Part shown: positions 8,124-16,183 of the stretch, piece by piece
Layout of the letters: each line of letters opens with the position of its first letter
How positions within the stretch are numbered: the first letter of the stretch is position 1
NCBI GenBank assembly: GCA_009787625.1
Contig: WQSX01000025.1
Coordinates: 1 to 39,529 of the forward strand
Direction of reading: 5' to 3'
DNA from: Oscillospiraceae bacterium
GTDB lineage: Bacteria > Bacillota > Clostridia > Oscillospirales > Oscillospiraceae
DNA length: 39,529 nt
The notes under the pieces: generated by a model
What the model was told of the DNA's origin: nothing
Seen by the model: only the letters and a program-made list of their open reading frames with translations
Databases searched by the model: none
Program-made: the position numbers and the translations under genes

Positions 8124-9734
8124 CTACCAAACTGCGATATGCCCGTCACAGCGGGACTCCATGCCACCGCATAAGACACCGCTGGCCGGGTCTCGCCAGA
8201 TGATATGTCCGTTACCAAATTTGACCGTTGCGGTCGAAATTGATACTTCGTGGCATTTTTTGGCTAGATTTTTGCTAATGTTCTCATCAAAATTAGACTC
8301 AATTTCAAACTCTTTGCCTTTAATCCACTGCCAACGCGGACGGTCTAAAGTCGCTTGTGGATTTAGGTTGAAGTCAATCGTATTCATTAGCACTTGCAAA
8401 TGACCCTGCGGTTGCATATATCCGCCCATAACACCAAAAGGTCCGATTGGGATTTCGTTTTTTGTCAAAAAGCCCGGTATTATAGTGTGATAAGTGCGTT
8501 TGCGTGGGGCGAGTGCATTGGCGTGGTCGGGGTTTAGGTGAAAGTCGCCGCCGCGATTTTGCATGGATATGCCGGTGCCGGGAATGACTATACCTGAGCC
8601 AAATCCTGAATAGTTACTTTGGATAAACGAGACCATGTTTCCATCTCCATCGGCAGTACATAGATATACTGTGCCGCCGGAATATGGGCTTATTGGACTC
8701 GGTTCCAGAGCTTTATCGGAGATGTTATCTCGCAGTTTGTCGGCGTATTCCTTACTCAGCAGGCTTTCCACAGAGATGCGCATATGATTGGGGTCGGTAA
8801 TGAATTCTTTGCCTGCTGTAAAGGCTAGTTTCATAGCCTCAAATGATTTGTGGTAACAGTCTTCGGGACTTAGGGAGCTGACATCAAACTCTCTTAAGAT
8901 GTTTAGAGCTATCAGAGTTACAAGTCCTTGTCCGTTCGGGGGCATTTCCCAGACATCATATCCGCGATAGTTTGTGAAAATCGGCTCCACCCACTCCGGT
9001 GTGTATTCCTCTAAATCGGACTTAGAGAGGAACCCACCGGACTTTGCCATGTAATCAGAGATAATGTCCGCCAGCCGTCCGCGGTAAAAACTTTCGCTGT
9101 TTGTTTCGGCTATTTCAAGCAGGTTTTCTGCATGTGCCTTAGAACTCCATATTTCACCGACCTTTGGTGGTTCCCCCTGCGGAGCAAATGTATCAAACCA
9201 CGCTTTAAAGTCATGTTCAGACGCAAGTTTCTTATAAAAAGAGTAGCCGTTACTCCAGTTTTTTGCGAGAACCGGGGATAGGGGATAGCCGCTTGATGCG
9301 TATTCAATTGCAGGTGTAAGGCACTCTTTAAGCGTGAGATTGCCAAATCTTGATGTCAACTCCGCCCAAGCCGCAGGAGCTCCGGGAACTGTAATCGGAA
9401 CAATTCCATGAGTTGGCATTTCTTTATACCCCAAGCTATGCAAAGCATCAATGCTTATGCTTTTAGGTGAATATCCGGAGCTGTTGAGTCCGAACATTTT
9501 GCCATTGAGCCAAACAATGGCGAAAGAGTCACTTCCTATTCCGTTTGAAGTCGGCTCGACAACTGTGAGAGCGGCGGCGGTTGCCACGGCGGCATCAACC
9601 GCATTTCCGCCTTTTTTCAGAACTTCTAAGCCTGCCTGTGCGGCAAGCGGTTGCGAGGTGGCGACCATGCCTTTTTTGCCATAAACGGGTCTTTTCTGCG
9701 TTGAATAAGGGTTGAAATCAGGATTAAAATTCAT
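8124..9734 (-). CDS. Gamma-glutamyltransferase-like hydrolase (YwrD type)
   Basis: This 536-aa Ntn-hydrolase family protein is expected to cleave gamma-glutamyl bonds (glutathione and similar), releasing glutamate. The start ATG at 9734 has AAAGGTGAG upstream. The family hallmark is the autocatalytic Thr355 in SGGTVYLCTADGDGNMVSF, which becomes the N-terminus of the small subunit. MGGYMQPQGHLQ is the conserved C-terminal motif. No signal peptide is present, so it is probably cytoplasmic, unlike the classical secreted enzyme. It is the only gene on the minus strand between grdA and grdC and splits the glycine reductase locus. Alternative: acylase activity on a different substrate within the same fold. 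Confidence 0.9.
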   Translation of the reverse strand: MNFNPDFNPYSTQKRPVYGKKGMVATSQPLAAQAGLEVLKKGGNAVDAAVATAAALTVVEPTSNGIGSDSFAIVWLNGKMFGLNSSGYSPKSISIDALHSLGYKEMPTHGIVPITVPGAPAAWAELTSRFGNLTLKECLTPAIEYASSGYPLSPVLAKNWSNGYSFYKKLASEHDFKAWFDTFAPQGEPPKVGEIWSSKAHAENLLEIAETNSESFYRGRLADIISDYMAKSGGFLSKSDLEEYTPEWVEPIFTNYRGYDVWEMPPNGQGLVTLIALNILREFDVSSLSPEDCYHKSFEAMKLAFTAGKEFITDPNHMRISVESLLSKEYADKLRDNISDKALEPSPISPYSGGTVYLCTADGDGNMVSFIQSNYSGFGSGIVIPGTGISMQNRGGDFHLNPDHANALAPRKRTYHTIIPGFLTKNEIPIGPFGVMGGYMQPQGHLQVLMNTIDFNLNPQATLDRPRWQWIKGKEFEIESNFDENISKNLAKKCHEVSISTATVKFGNGHIIWRDPASGVLCGGMESRCDGHIAVW

Positions 9735-9858
9735 AACTCACCTTTTCTTTCTGACATTTTTTTGAAAATTCCAACTGTAATGTGTTTGTAGATAAGTTTA
9801 ACTTTATCACATTATTTAAAAATAGCCAAATTACTCTTTAAAATACTGCAACACAACC

Positions 9859-9887
9859 TTGACAATACATCGCCAATAGAATATATT
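9859..9887 (+). promoter_or_regulatory. Predicted promoter of grdC-grdD
   Basis: TTGACA (9859-9864), 17-nt spacer and TATATT (9882-9887) are near consensus. Transcription would begin near 9894, leaving an approximately 205-nt leader that contains the long hairpin at 9909-10070. The 9735-10099 gap otherwise holds only the start signals of the divergent gene. Confidence 0.65.
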
Positions 9888-9908
9888 TAGATATACAAAC
9901 AGATACTA

Positions 9909-10070
9909 AGGGTATCTCCGAAAACCCACTGCCCGCCATCTTGGTAGGTCTTATTCCTCCACTCTTCGTCTATTTTCTTGAAATACTGTTAGTATTCCTG
10001 CGAAAATAGCCTTCGATTGGTGAAATAATACCCACCAATCTGCCAGACATTGAGTTTTCAGAGATACCCT
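9909..10070 (+). repeat. 162-bp long imperfect hairpin in the grdC leader
   Basis: The ends AGGGTATCTCCGAAAAC (9909-9925) and GTTTTCAGAGATACCCT (10054-10070) are inverted repeats with one mismatch. Pairing continues inward: TTGGTAGGTCTTATT against AATAATACCCACCAA with few mismatches, and near the tip CTATTTTC / GAAAATAG and AAATAC / GTATT. There is no coding potential. It looks like a MITE-like palindrome or a long leader stem. Confidence 0.75.
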
Positions 10071-10099
10071 AAAGCGAAAAGCTGAAAGGACTTATATTT

Positions 10100-11641
10100 A
10101 TGAATTCTGTACTAAAAGGCACCTCATATGTGCTCGTCCATGCACCTGATATGCTTGTGCATGGCGGAACAACGCAACTCACCGAGCGCATCACAAATCC
10201 TGATTCGGAGTATCTTAAAAATTTACCTAAACATCTGCGTAGCTTTGAAGATGCAGTGACTTATATGCCAAATCAGGTGTATATCGGTAACAATAAGCCC
10301 GAAAATTTAAACTCACTTGAGGGAGCTTGGTATGACAAGCCCGTAAAAGGTGCAGAGCGAACAGGTGAACGCGGTGAGATCATGCCGCAAGACGAGTTTT
10401 ACATATTAATGCAAGTTTCAGATGTGTTTGACTTGCTACTGCTTGAAAAAGGTTTTGTAAGTGAAACGCGCGTAAAGTTTGAAAAGCACCCACTGGTCGA
10501 CGATGAGATGAAAGCTCTGATACGTGAGGGTGTCGAAATAGGCGAAATCAAAAATGCTGTCGAAAACGAACATGCCGAAGGTGTGTATCAAGACGGCAAG
10601 CTAATTGGCTGTGTCAAGAAAGCACACGATATAGATGAAAACCTGTCGTCACATATCATATTGGAAAATTTGGTGTCAAAAGCGTCTGCTGTACTTTCGC
10701 TCTTACATCTAATAAAAGCAACAGGCATTGAAAAATCTGAGGTAGACCTTGTGCTTGACTGCTCGGAAGAGGCGGTTGGCGACATGAACCAGCGAGGCGG
10801 GGGAAATCTTGCAAAAGCTGCGGCAGAGACTGCGGGATTTAAGAATGCTTCAGGTGCGGACATTCGCGCATTTTGTGCGGCACCTGTTCATGCTATAATT
10901 CAAGCCGCCGCTTTAGTTGCAAGCGGAACACATGAAAACGTTGTAGTCGCCGCAGGTGGCTCGATAGCAAAGCTCGGTATGAACGCAAAAGACCATGTGA
11001 AAAAAGAAATGCCCGCCCTCGAAGATGTTATGGGCGGATTTGCTGTGTTAATTTCCAAAAATGACGGCAAAAGCCCTGAAATACTCAGCGCATTTACAGG
11101 CAAGCACAATGTCGGCACCGGCTCATCCCCGCAGGCGGTTATCACTTCTCTTGTGACAGACCCGCTTGACAAGATGGGCATAAAAATTTCCGACATCGAC
11201 AAATATTCAGTCGAAATGCAAAACCCGGATGTGACAAAACCCGCAGGCGCAGGCGATGTGCCACTTGCAAACTATAAGATGATTGCGGCACTCGGCGTAA
11301 AGCGCGGCGAGCTTGAAAGAGCCGGAATTGATGATTTTACAAAAAAACACGGAATGCCGGGTTGGGCACCGACTCAAGGACACATTCCTTCAGGTGTGCC
11401 ATATATGGGCTTTGCACGTGAGGCATTGATGTCAGGTGAAATAGAGCGTACCATGATTGTAGGCAAAGGAAGTTTGTTCTTAGGGCGCATGACAAATCTC
11501 TTTGACGGTGTATCTTTCATAATGCAGAAAAATAGCGGCGGCAGTGCAGATTCAGATTCAAATGCTGTTTCAGAAGCTGAGGTCAAAAAGCTAATTGCGG
11601 AGGCGATGAGAGAACTTGCTCGCTCAATGGGCGCAGTTTAA
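10100..11641 (+). CDS. grdC: Glycine reductase component C, beta subunit GrdC
   Basis: Protein C accepts the carboxymethyl group from GrdA as an acetyl thioester and releases acetyl phosphate. GrdC is the large subunit, 513 aa here, normal length. The start ATG at 10100 has AAAGGA with 9-nt spacing. The sequence shows the family N-terminus (KGTSYVLVHAPDMLVHGGTT) and a thiolase/FabH-like core with AFCAAPVHAII (candidate active-site Cys region) and GWAPTQGHIPSGVPYMGFAR near the C-terminus. It is cytoplasmic. It is separated from grdA by a lipoprotein and an antisense gene and has its own promoter, an unusual split. Confidence 0.95.
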   Translation: MNSVLKGTSYVLVHAPDMLVHGGTTQLTERITNPDSEYLKNLPKHLRSFEDAVTYMPNQVYIGNNKPENLNSLEGAWYDKPVKGAERTGERGEIMPQDEFYILMQVSDVFDLLLLEKGFVSETRVKFEKHPLVDDEMKALIREGVEIGEIKNAVENEHAEGVYQDGKLIGCVKKAHDIDENLSSHIILENLVSKASAVLSLLHLIKATGIEKSEVDLVLDCSEEAVGDMNQRGGGNLAKAAAETAGFKNASGADIRAFCAAPVHAIIQAAALVASGTHENVVVAAGGSIAKLGMNAKDHVKKEMPALEDVMGGFAVLISKNDGKSPEILSAFTGKHNVGTGSSPQAVITSLVTDPLDKMGIKISDIDKYSVEMQNPDVTKPAGAGDVPLANYKMIAALGVKRGELERAGIDDFTKKHGMPGWAPTQGHIPSGVPYMGFAREALMSGEIERTMIVGKGSLFLGRMTNLFDGVSFIMQKNSGGSADSDSNAVSEAEVKKLIAEAMRELARSMGAV

Positions 11642-11660
11642 AAAGAGCACTCTTTTTAAA
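11637..11660 (+). terminator. Hairpin overlapping the grdC stop codon (attenuator or weak terminator)
   Basis: TTTAAAAAGAG (11637-11647) and CTCTTTTTAAA (11650-11660) are perfectly complementary around a two-base gap. The right arm includes five T. It overlaps the grdC TAA and could reduce transcription into grdD. Confidence 0.5.
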
Positions 11661-11674
11661 TTGAATTTATGCTA

Positions 11675-11834
11675 GACAAGAAAGGTATGGTCATTAGTGT
11701 GAACAAGTTCAAACTAACGGGGGAATGTGTGATTTGCTCCCCCTGCGGGGAACCGCAAATGATGCACGTTAATGACCATACCTATTCATGGTCGTTTTGT
11801 GCCTCAAGTAAACAAGAAAGGTATGGTCATTAAT
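11675..11834 (+). promoter_or_regulatory. Candidate translational control leader of grdD with alternative stems
   Basis: Segment 1 (11684-11701, GGTATGGTCATTAGTGTG), segment 2 (11765-11782, CACGTTAATGACCATACC) and segment 3 (11820-11833, GGTATGGTCATTAA) can pair 1:2 (two mismatches) or 2:3 (14 perfect bp). Segment 3 abuts the grdD ATG and includes the end of its AAGAAAGG ribosome binding site. A G-rich/C-rich hairpin (GGGGG at about 11719 with CCCCC at about 11739) sits between 1 and 2. The arrangement would allow 1:2 pairing to free the grdD start. Confidence 0.55.
11699..11833 (+). CDS. Possible 44-codon leader ORF upstream of grdD
   Basis: A GTG start at 11699 lies 21 nt downstream of the beginning of AAGAAAGG (11678), exactly the geometry of the real grdD start (11814 to 11835). 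The ORF ends with TAA at 11831-11833, one base before the grdD ATG. The peptide begins MNKFKLTGECVICSPCGEP and contains a CxxCxxC-like run and several His. Its end resembles the reading of the related element before obg (MMH..FC..GH pattern), though this may follow from nucleotide similarity. It may be a leader peptide that couples translation to grdD. No homologous protein is recognised. Confidence 0.35.
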   Translation: MNKFKLTGECVICSPCGEPQMMHVNDHTYSWSFCASSKQERYGH

Positions 11835-13001
11835 ATGTCAAAACCCGTAGAAAAAGTTATTGCTAATACATTTATGGAGCTTGCTTCGGCGCTTGAAACA
11901 GGCTCGTTCGGAAAACCCACAATTGTTCTGACCGGGCTCGGTAGCGAGCATGGTGAAGATAACATGATAAAAGGTGCGGCACTTGCCGCTTCGCGCGGTG
12001 CAAAAGTGGTTTATATCGGCACTAAAGAGGCTGATGGTGTAAAAACTGTCCATGCAAAGGACGAAAAAGAGGCTCACGGTCTGATGGAGTCCATGCTCAG
12101 TAGCGGCGAAGCAGATGGCGCTGTTACCATGCATTATCTATTCCCAATCGGAGTCTCTACCGTAGGGAGAGTAGTGACACCGGGCCAAGGTAAGGCAATG
12201 TACATTGCCACGACCACAGGAACTTCCTCAACCGACAGAGTTGAGGGCATGGTGAAAAACGCCCTTTACGGTATAATTACGGCAAAGGCTTGTGGTGTCA
12301 AAAATCCGACTGTTGGAATCCTCAATGTTGACGGTGCCCAGCGTGCTGAATCGGCACTCAGGGAACTTTCAAAAAACGGATACGATATAACATTTGCCGA
12401 GTCAGGTCGCTCAGACGGAGGCTCGATAATGCGCGGCAATGATATGCTCTCAGGAACATGTGATGTTCTGGTGACAGATTCGCTCACAGGCAATATCATA
12501 ATGAAAACCATGAGCTCGTTCACAACGGGTGGTAGCTATGAATCGCTCGGTTGGGGTTACGGCCCCGGCATGGGTCAAGGTTATGACAGGCTCGTGTTGA
12601 TTCTATCGCGTGCATCAGGAACTCCTGTTGTTGCAGGTGCAATAGAGTTTGCCTCGGAGCTTGCGGCAGGGCAGTATAAGAGCGTATCGGAAACTGAGTT
12701 TAGTTTGGCGGAAAAAGCGGGCTTAAGTAAAGTGCTTAGCAATATAAGAGCGGCATCGGCACCATCAGGCGGAGCATCTGATGCGGGCAACGCTGATGTA
12801 AAAGAACCTCCAAAAGAGCCTGTGACTGCTGAAATCTCAGGTATAGAAATATCAGATCTCGATGATGCTGTGCTTGAATTATGGAAAGCAGAAATATACG
12901 CCCAAAGCGGTATGGGTTGCACTGGCCCCGTGGTTATGGTAAACGAAGGAAAACTGAGCAAAGCGGAAGAGGTGCTGGGGGCAAAAGGGTTTATTTCGTA
13001 G
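11835..13001 (+). CDS. grdD: Glycine reductase component C, alpha subunit GrdD
   Basis: GrdD works with GrdC to release acetyl phosphate; the family is related to PlsX/phosphotransacetylase-like acyl phosphate enzymes. The start ATG 11835 (MSKPVEKVIANTF) is preferred to in-frame ATGs at 11772 and 11823, because the family N-terminus begins here and AAGAAAGG lies upstream. The protein is 388 aa. A spacer of Ala/Ser/Gly/Pro (about residues 307-330) precedes the C-terminal segment with YAQSGMGCTGPVVMV, which carries a conserved Cys. The TAG stop is part of a GTAGGGGC repeat, so the last residues may have been altered by repeat insertion. Confidence 0.95.
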   Translation: MSKPVEKVIANTFMELASALETGSFGKPTIVLTGLGSEHGEDNMIKGAALAASRGAKVVYIGTKEADGVKTVHAKDEKEAHGLMESMLSSGEADGAVTMHYLFPIGVSTVGRVVTPGQGKAMYIATTTGTSSTDRVEGMVKNALYGIITAKACGVKNPTVGILNVDGAQRAESALRELSKNGYDITFAESGRSDGGSIMRGNDMLSGTCDVLVTDSLTGNIIMKTMSSFTTGGSYESLGWGYGPGMGQGYDRLVLILSRASGTPVVAGAIEFASELAAGQYKSVSETEFSLAEKAGLSKVLSNIRAASAPSGGASDAGNADVKEPPKEPVTAEISGIEISDLDDAVLELWKAEIYAQSGMGCTGPVVMVNEGKLSKAEEVLGAKGFIS

Positions 13002-13078
13002 GGGCATTAGCAATCGCCCGCCAATGTGGATTCTACAGCACCACATGTAGGGGACAGCGTCCTTGACAGGAAAAAACG
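12998..13078 (+). repeat. GTAGGGGC repeats (copies 2 and 3) in the grdD-sortase gap
   Basis: GTAGGGGCATTAGCAATCGC (12998 onward) contains the grdD TAG stop at 12999-13001. A second unit GTAGGGGACAGCGTCC starts at 13047 after the small hairpin ATGTGG/CCACAT. Together they fill nearly the whole 80-nt gap. Confidence 0.6.
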
Positions 13079-13081
13079 GTT

Positions 13082-13933
13082 ATGATAAAAAAACTGGTTG
13101 GCACTAAAGGCAAAAGAGTGGTTAAAAACAAGCAAGCGAAGAGTTTAGGCGGAAAAATCTATATCTCTTCGCTTGTACTCGGTGCTGTGCTCATAATCTC
13201 TGCGCTCGCTATTTTCCTCTATATCATCAACGAAGAGTCAACAGCACGTGCGGAGTACGATATTCTTAGAGAGATTGTTAGCCCATTGCCTGTCACGGAG
13301 GCTACTATTGATATTGATTCTCCTGAAGATTTACCCACGGAAGCTGAAGACATATCTTACTATGATGAAGCGGAGGCAGACCCCGTTGACTACGCTCAGC
13401 TCAGGCGGCTCGCAATGGAAGAGCTTTTGGAGATTAACAGCGACTTCATCGGTTGGATTAGCATAGCGGATTTAATTAATTACCCGATTGTGCGTGGTGC
13501 TAATAATGTCAGATACTTAAATACAACTTTCATGGGCGAGCGCAACCGTGCGGGTGCTATTTTCATGGATTATCGCCATACGCGGGGTTTTGATGAGACG
13601 ATTAAAATTATTTATGGGCACTTGACCGGTGATGGGACCATGTTTTCACAGCTTCATAGGTTTCGTAATAGTACCTTTTTGGCGGAAAACCCGTACATAG
13701 AAATTACAACCCTTGATGGGGAAGTGCTCACATATCGAATTTTTGCGGCAAGAATGACAGATGCATGGAACCCTGCTTACACTTTGTCGTTTACAGATAC
13801 GGAGAGGGCAATCAGAGGGTTCCCGGGCGCTCCTCCGGATGCAGAGCATTTCATGTTGCTTTCGACTTGTACCTACAGCGCTGATGACGACGAGCGTTTC
13901 TTGGTTTTTGCGGCATTGGTCGCTGAGGAATAG
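13082..13933 (+). CDS. Class B sortase
   Basis: This 283-aa membrane-anchored cysteine transpeptidase attaches surface proteins to the cell wall. Residues about 27-48 form a single transmembrane anchor after a basic N-terminus. An acidic linker follows to residue about 115. The catalytic domain shows FIGWISIADLINYPIVRG, IIYGHLTGDGTMFSQL with His180, LLSTCTY with Cys263, and Arg272 in DDDERFLV, the full His/Cys/Arg triad. The ribosome site is weak (AGGAAAAAACGGTT). No LPxTG-type or NPQTN-type substrate is encoded nearby, so its partner must lie elsewhere. Subclass B is inferred from the His/Cys spacing and motifs. Confidence 0.9.
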   Translation: MIKKLVGTKGKRVVKNKQAKSLGGKIYISSLVLGAVLIISALAIFLYIINEESTARAEYDILREIVSPLPVTEATIDIDSPEDLPTEAEDISYYDEAEADPVDYAQLRRLAMEELLEINSDFIGWISIADLINYPIVRGANNVRYLNTTFMGERNRAGAIFMDYRHTRGFDETIKIIYGHLTGDGTMFSQLHRFRNSTFLAENPYIEITTLDGEVLTYRIFAARMTDAWNPAYTLSFTDTERAIRGFPGAPPDAEHFMLLSTCTYSADDDERFLVFAALVAEE

Positions 13934-13961
13934 TTTGTTGTTTACTTTGCGCCTTGTTCCC

Positions 13962-14056
13962 GCAGGCGATGGGCTGTTCTCGAAATATTATTTCGAGCCA
14001 TCGGGATCTACACCGCTGTTCTCGAAATAATATTTCGCAAACAGCCCATCACCTGC
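13962..14056 (+). repeat. Hairpin repeat element, copy C (after sortase)
   Basis: This is a 95-nt copy whose inner stem has a completely different sequence, CGAAATATTATTTCGAG paired perfectly over 17 bp with CTCGAAATAATATTTCG, yet the loop is unchanged. The outer arms GCAGGCGATGGGCTGTT / AACAGCCCATCACCTGC have one mismatch. This is the clearest evidence that the stem is kept by pairing rather than by sequence. Confidence 0.9.
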
Positions 14057-14106
14057 TACTTTTGTAGTAATCTGATATTTTTCCACAAAACTGCACAGGT
14101 TTCGTG

Positions 14107-14221
14107 GTGTTTTTGACAAACTCAAAAGCAAAATCATGTCAGATCCAAAAGTAAAACTATGTCAAAAGTGGAAGTGAAACCATGTCAAAAATAGAAGTAA
14201 ATTCTTGACAATGTTGGAAGT
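14107..14221 (+). repeat. Five 23-bp imperfect tandem repeats upstream of the ATPase promoter
   Basis: Units begin at 14107 (degenerate), 14130, 14153, 14176 and 14199 with an exact 23-bp period. Each carries TGTCA or TGACA near position 8-12, and units 1-4 end in AAAGT or GAAGT. The last unit supplies the -35 box of the promoter at 14205. About two helical turns per unit suggests same-face operator sites. Confidence 0.75.
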
Positions 14222-14233
14222 GCGTACTATAAT
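14205..14233 (+). promoter_or_regulatory. Perfect consensus promoter of the DUF4143 ATPase
   Basis: TTGACA (14205-14210), 17-nt spacer and TATAAT (14228-14233) match sigma-A consensus exactly. Transcription would start near 14240, leaving a leader of only about 10 nt before GTG 14251. Confidence 0.8.
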
Positions 14234-14250
14234 AGCAAAGGGTGGTGCAA

Positions 14251-15519
14251 GTGACTAAGCAATATATGCCAAGAATAATAGACGAAGAGTTAGAGATACA
14301 ATTAGCTATTTCAGGCGCTGTTTTAATAGTTGGTCCGAAATGGTGCGGAAAAACAAGGACGGCAGAAGAGCAGGCAAAAAGCGTTATTTACATGCAAGAT
14401 GCTGACAAAGCCGAAAGTTATAAGGTGACTGCTGAAACGAAACCATCGGCACTGTTAAGTGGTGAAACACCTCGTCTAATAGATGAATGGCAAGTGACCC
14501 CTGTCATATGGAATGCGGTTCGCTTTGCTGTAGATAAAAGGCGAGAACGTGGGCAATTTATCCTCACCGGCTCAGTTGTTCCGCCACAATTTGACGATAT
14601 GCACACCGGCACAGGACGTATAAGCCGTGTAACAATGAGAACAATGTCTCTGTTTGAATCAGGTGAATCAACCGGCATAATTTCGCTTAAAGACTTGTTT
14701 GCCGGCAAAACAGATATGTCCGGTCAGTCCGATATATCACTGGAACAGATGGCATTTCTCATAACTCGTGGAGGATGGCCTGATGCAGTAAATGAAACAA
14801 ATGAAAAATATGCTGTTAAAATTGTAGATAACTATTTTAATGCGGTAGTCAATCAAGACATTTCGAGCGTAGATAAAGTAGAGCGCAGTCCGCAGAGGGT
14901 TAATGCATTGATGCGCTCGATTTCACGAAACATTTCAACAGAAGCGAATGCCACAACTATTCATTGTGATTTGGCTATTAACGATGAAGCCTTATCGGTA
15001 AAGACGATCAGCGAATATGTTAGTGCCTTGAAAAAAATATATGTCATAGAAGATTTGCCGACTTGGAGTCCGCATCTTCGCTCAAAAAGAGCTATCAGAA
15101 CAACTGCAAAGCGGCACTTTGTTGACCCATCTATTGCTACATCGGCTCTGCAAGCTGATTCAAGCAAACTGATGAGTGATTTTCTCACATATGGCATGTT
15201 CTTCGAGTCGCTGTGCATTCGAGACTTGAGAATATATTCGGACAGTTTGGGCGGAAGTGTTTTCCATTATCGAGATCAAGTCGGCGTTGAAGTAGATGCT
15301 ATAGTTCAGCTACGAGATGAGCGGTGGGGTGCGGTTGAGGTTAAAATGGGTGCAGGCATGATTGAGGCTGCGGCAGAAAACTTGCTCAAATTTCGTGATA
15401 ATATTGATACAACAAGAACACCGGCACCGTCATTTTTGATGGTTCTCACGGCGACAGATTATGCATTTCAAATGAAGAACGGCGTATGGGTTGTGCCACT
15501 TGGCTGTCTCCGTGATTGA
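14251..15519 (+). CDS. AAA ATPase with DUF4143-type C-terminus
   Basis: This protein of about 422 aa belongs to the widespread ATP-binding/DUF4143 group, whose cellular role is unresolved. The start is taken at GTG 14251, with AAAGGG 8 nt upstream; GTGs at 14242 and 14245 are in frame but too close to the ribosome site. The Walker A motif is GPKWCGKT (about residues 28-35), a Walker B-like segment is RLIDEW, and sensor region QFILTGS follows. The C-terminal part has FFESLCIRDLRIYSD and VEVDAIVQLRDERWGAVEVK, which resembles the PD-(D/E)xK-like core of DUF4143 (Asp, Glu-x-Lys). It stands alone between other genes, with a strong promoter and tandem repeats, and is convergent with the HAD gene. 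Confidence 0.85.
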   Translation: MTKQYMPRIIDEELEIQLAISGAVLIVGPKWCGKTRTAEEQAKSVIYMQDADKAESYKVTAETKPSALLSGETPRLIDEWQVTPVIWNAVRFAVDKRRERGQFILTGSVVPPQFDDMHTGTGRISRVTMRTMSLFESGESTGIISLKDLFAGKTDMSGQSDISLEQMAFLITRGGWPDAVNETNEKYAVKIVDNYFNAVVNQDISSVDKVERSPQRVNALMRSISRNISTEANATTIHCDLAINDEALSVKTISEYVSALKKIYVIEDLPTWSPHLRSKRAIRTTAKRHFVDPSIATSALQADSSKLMSDFLTYGMFFESLCIRDLRIYSDSLGGSVFHYRDQVGVEVDAIVQLRDERWGAVEVKMGAGMIEAAAENLLKFRDNIDTTRTPAPSFLMVLTATDYAFQMKNGVWVVPLGCLRD

Positions 15520-15535
15520 TTAAAAAGCACATACC

Positions 15536-16105
15536 TCAAAACTCAACACACTCAGCAGATGTAAACACCACGCCTTTGATACCTTCTTTCTCAGCTGCAT
15601 TTATATTCTTCTCTAGGTCATCAAAAAAGATGCAGTCGCTTGCGTTAAGGTTATATCTTCTGAGCAAGAGGCGGTAGATTTCAGGGTTTGGCTTAATTAT
15701 GCGCTCATCACATGAAAATATTCCACCCTCAAATAAACCAATGAAATCATAAGTTTCTACAAGATAGTCGCGCACGTCGAAGGTTATGTTTGATAGATAA
15801 TACAGCTTGTGCCCTGCATCTTTTATTTTGGGCAGGAGCTTCATTGTGTCGAGCGGCTTAAACATGTCGCTTACATTTTTCATGAGATTAATAACTTCGT
15901 TTTTATACTGAGGCAATCGCTCACAGAATATTTTTGTCATCTCGTCACGAGTGAGTTTTCCCTCATCAGCTATTTGCCATTCGTCACTGAGATATACATT
16001 GTGCAAGATTAGGTCAATAGCGGTCTCATCTGCAAACAACCCCTCAAGATACTTTCGCGGCTCATAAGTTACCAGTACATTGCCGATATCAAATATATAG
16101 TTCAT
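15536..16105 (-). CDS. HAD-superfamily phosphatase (subfamily IA-like)
   Basis: This 189-aa protein is a haloacid-dehalogenase-like hydrolase, probably dephosphorylating a small sugar or nucleotide phosphate. The start ATG 16105 has GAGGAG just upstream; an in-frame upstream extension lacks a ribosome site. Motif I is FDIGNVLV (Asp5 as nucleophile; the second motif-I acid is replaced by Gly-Asn, as in several YihX-like members). Motif II is YLSNIT, the motif III lysine is in RIIKPNPEIY, and motif IV is FFDDLEKN. A helical cap lies between residues 15 and 85. YihX-like alpha-glucose-1-phosphatase is the closest resemblance by eye. It has its own minus-strand promoter. Confidence 0.85.
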   Translation of the reverse strand: MNYIFDIGNVLVTYEPRKYLEGLFADETAIDLILHNVYLSDEWQIADEGKLTRDEMTKIFCERLPQYKNEVINLMKNVSDMFKPLDTMKLLPKIKDAGHKLYYLSNITFDVRDYLVETYDFIGLFEGGIFSCDERIIKPNPEIYRLLLRRYNLNASDCIFFDDLEKNINAAEKEGIKGVVFTSAECVEF

Positions 16106-16125
16106 AAAATCAACTCCTCTGTGGC

Positions 16126-16154
16126 ATTGTACCACAACTATGTAATTTGCACAA
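16126..16154 (-). promoter_or_regulatory. Predicted promoter of the HAD phosphatase
   Basis: On the minus strand TTGTGC (16154-16149) and TACAAT (16131-16126) are 17 nt apart, 20 nt upstream of the ATG at 16105. Confidence 0.55.
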
Positions 16155-16183
16155 AGAAGTTTTATAAATTCATATAAATTCTA

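Noticed and set aside
11772-11834. In-frame upstream start for grdD
   Set aside because: The extra 21 residues fall in the repeat/leader region and lack family similarity; the region is better explained as regulatory RNA.
14107-14221. CRISPR array
   Set aside because: The 23-bp units are contiguous with no spacers, and there are no cas genes.
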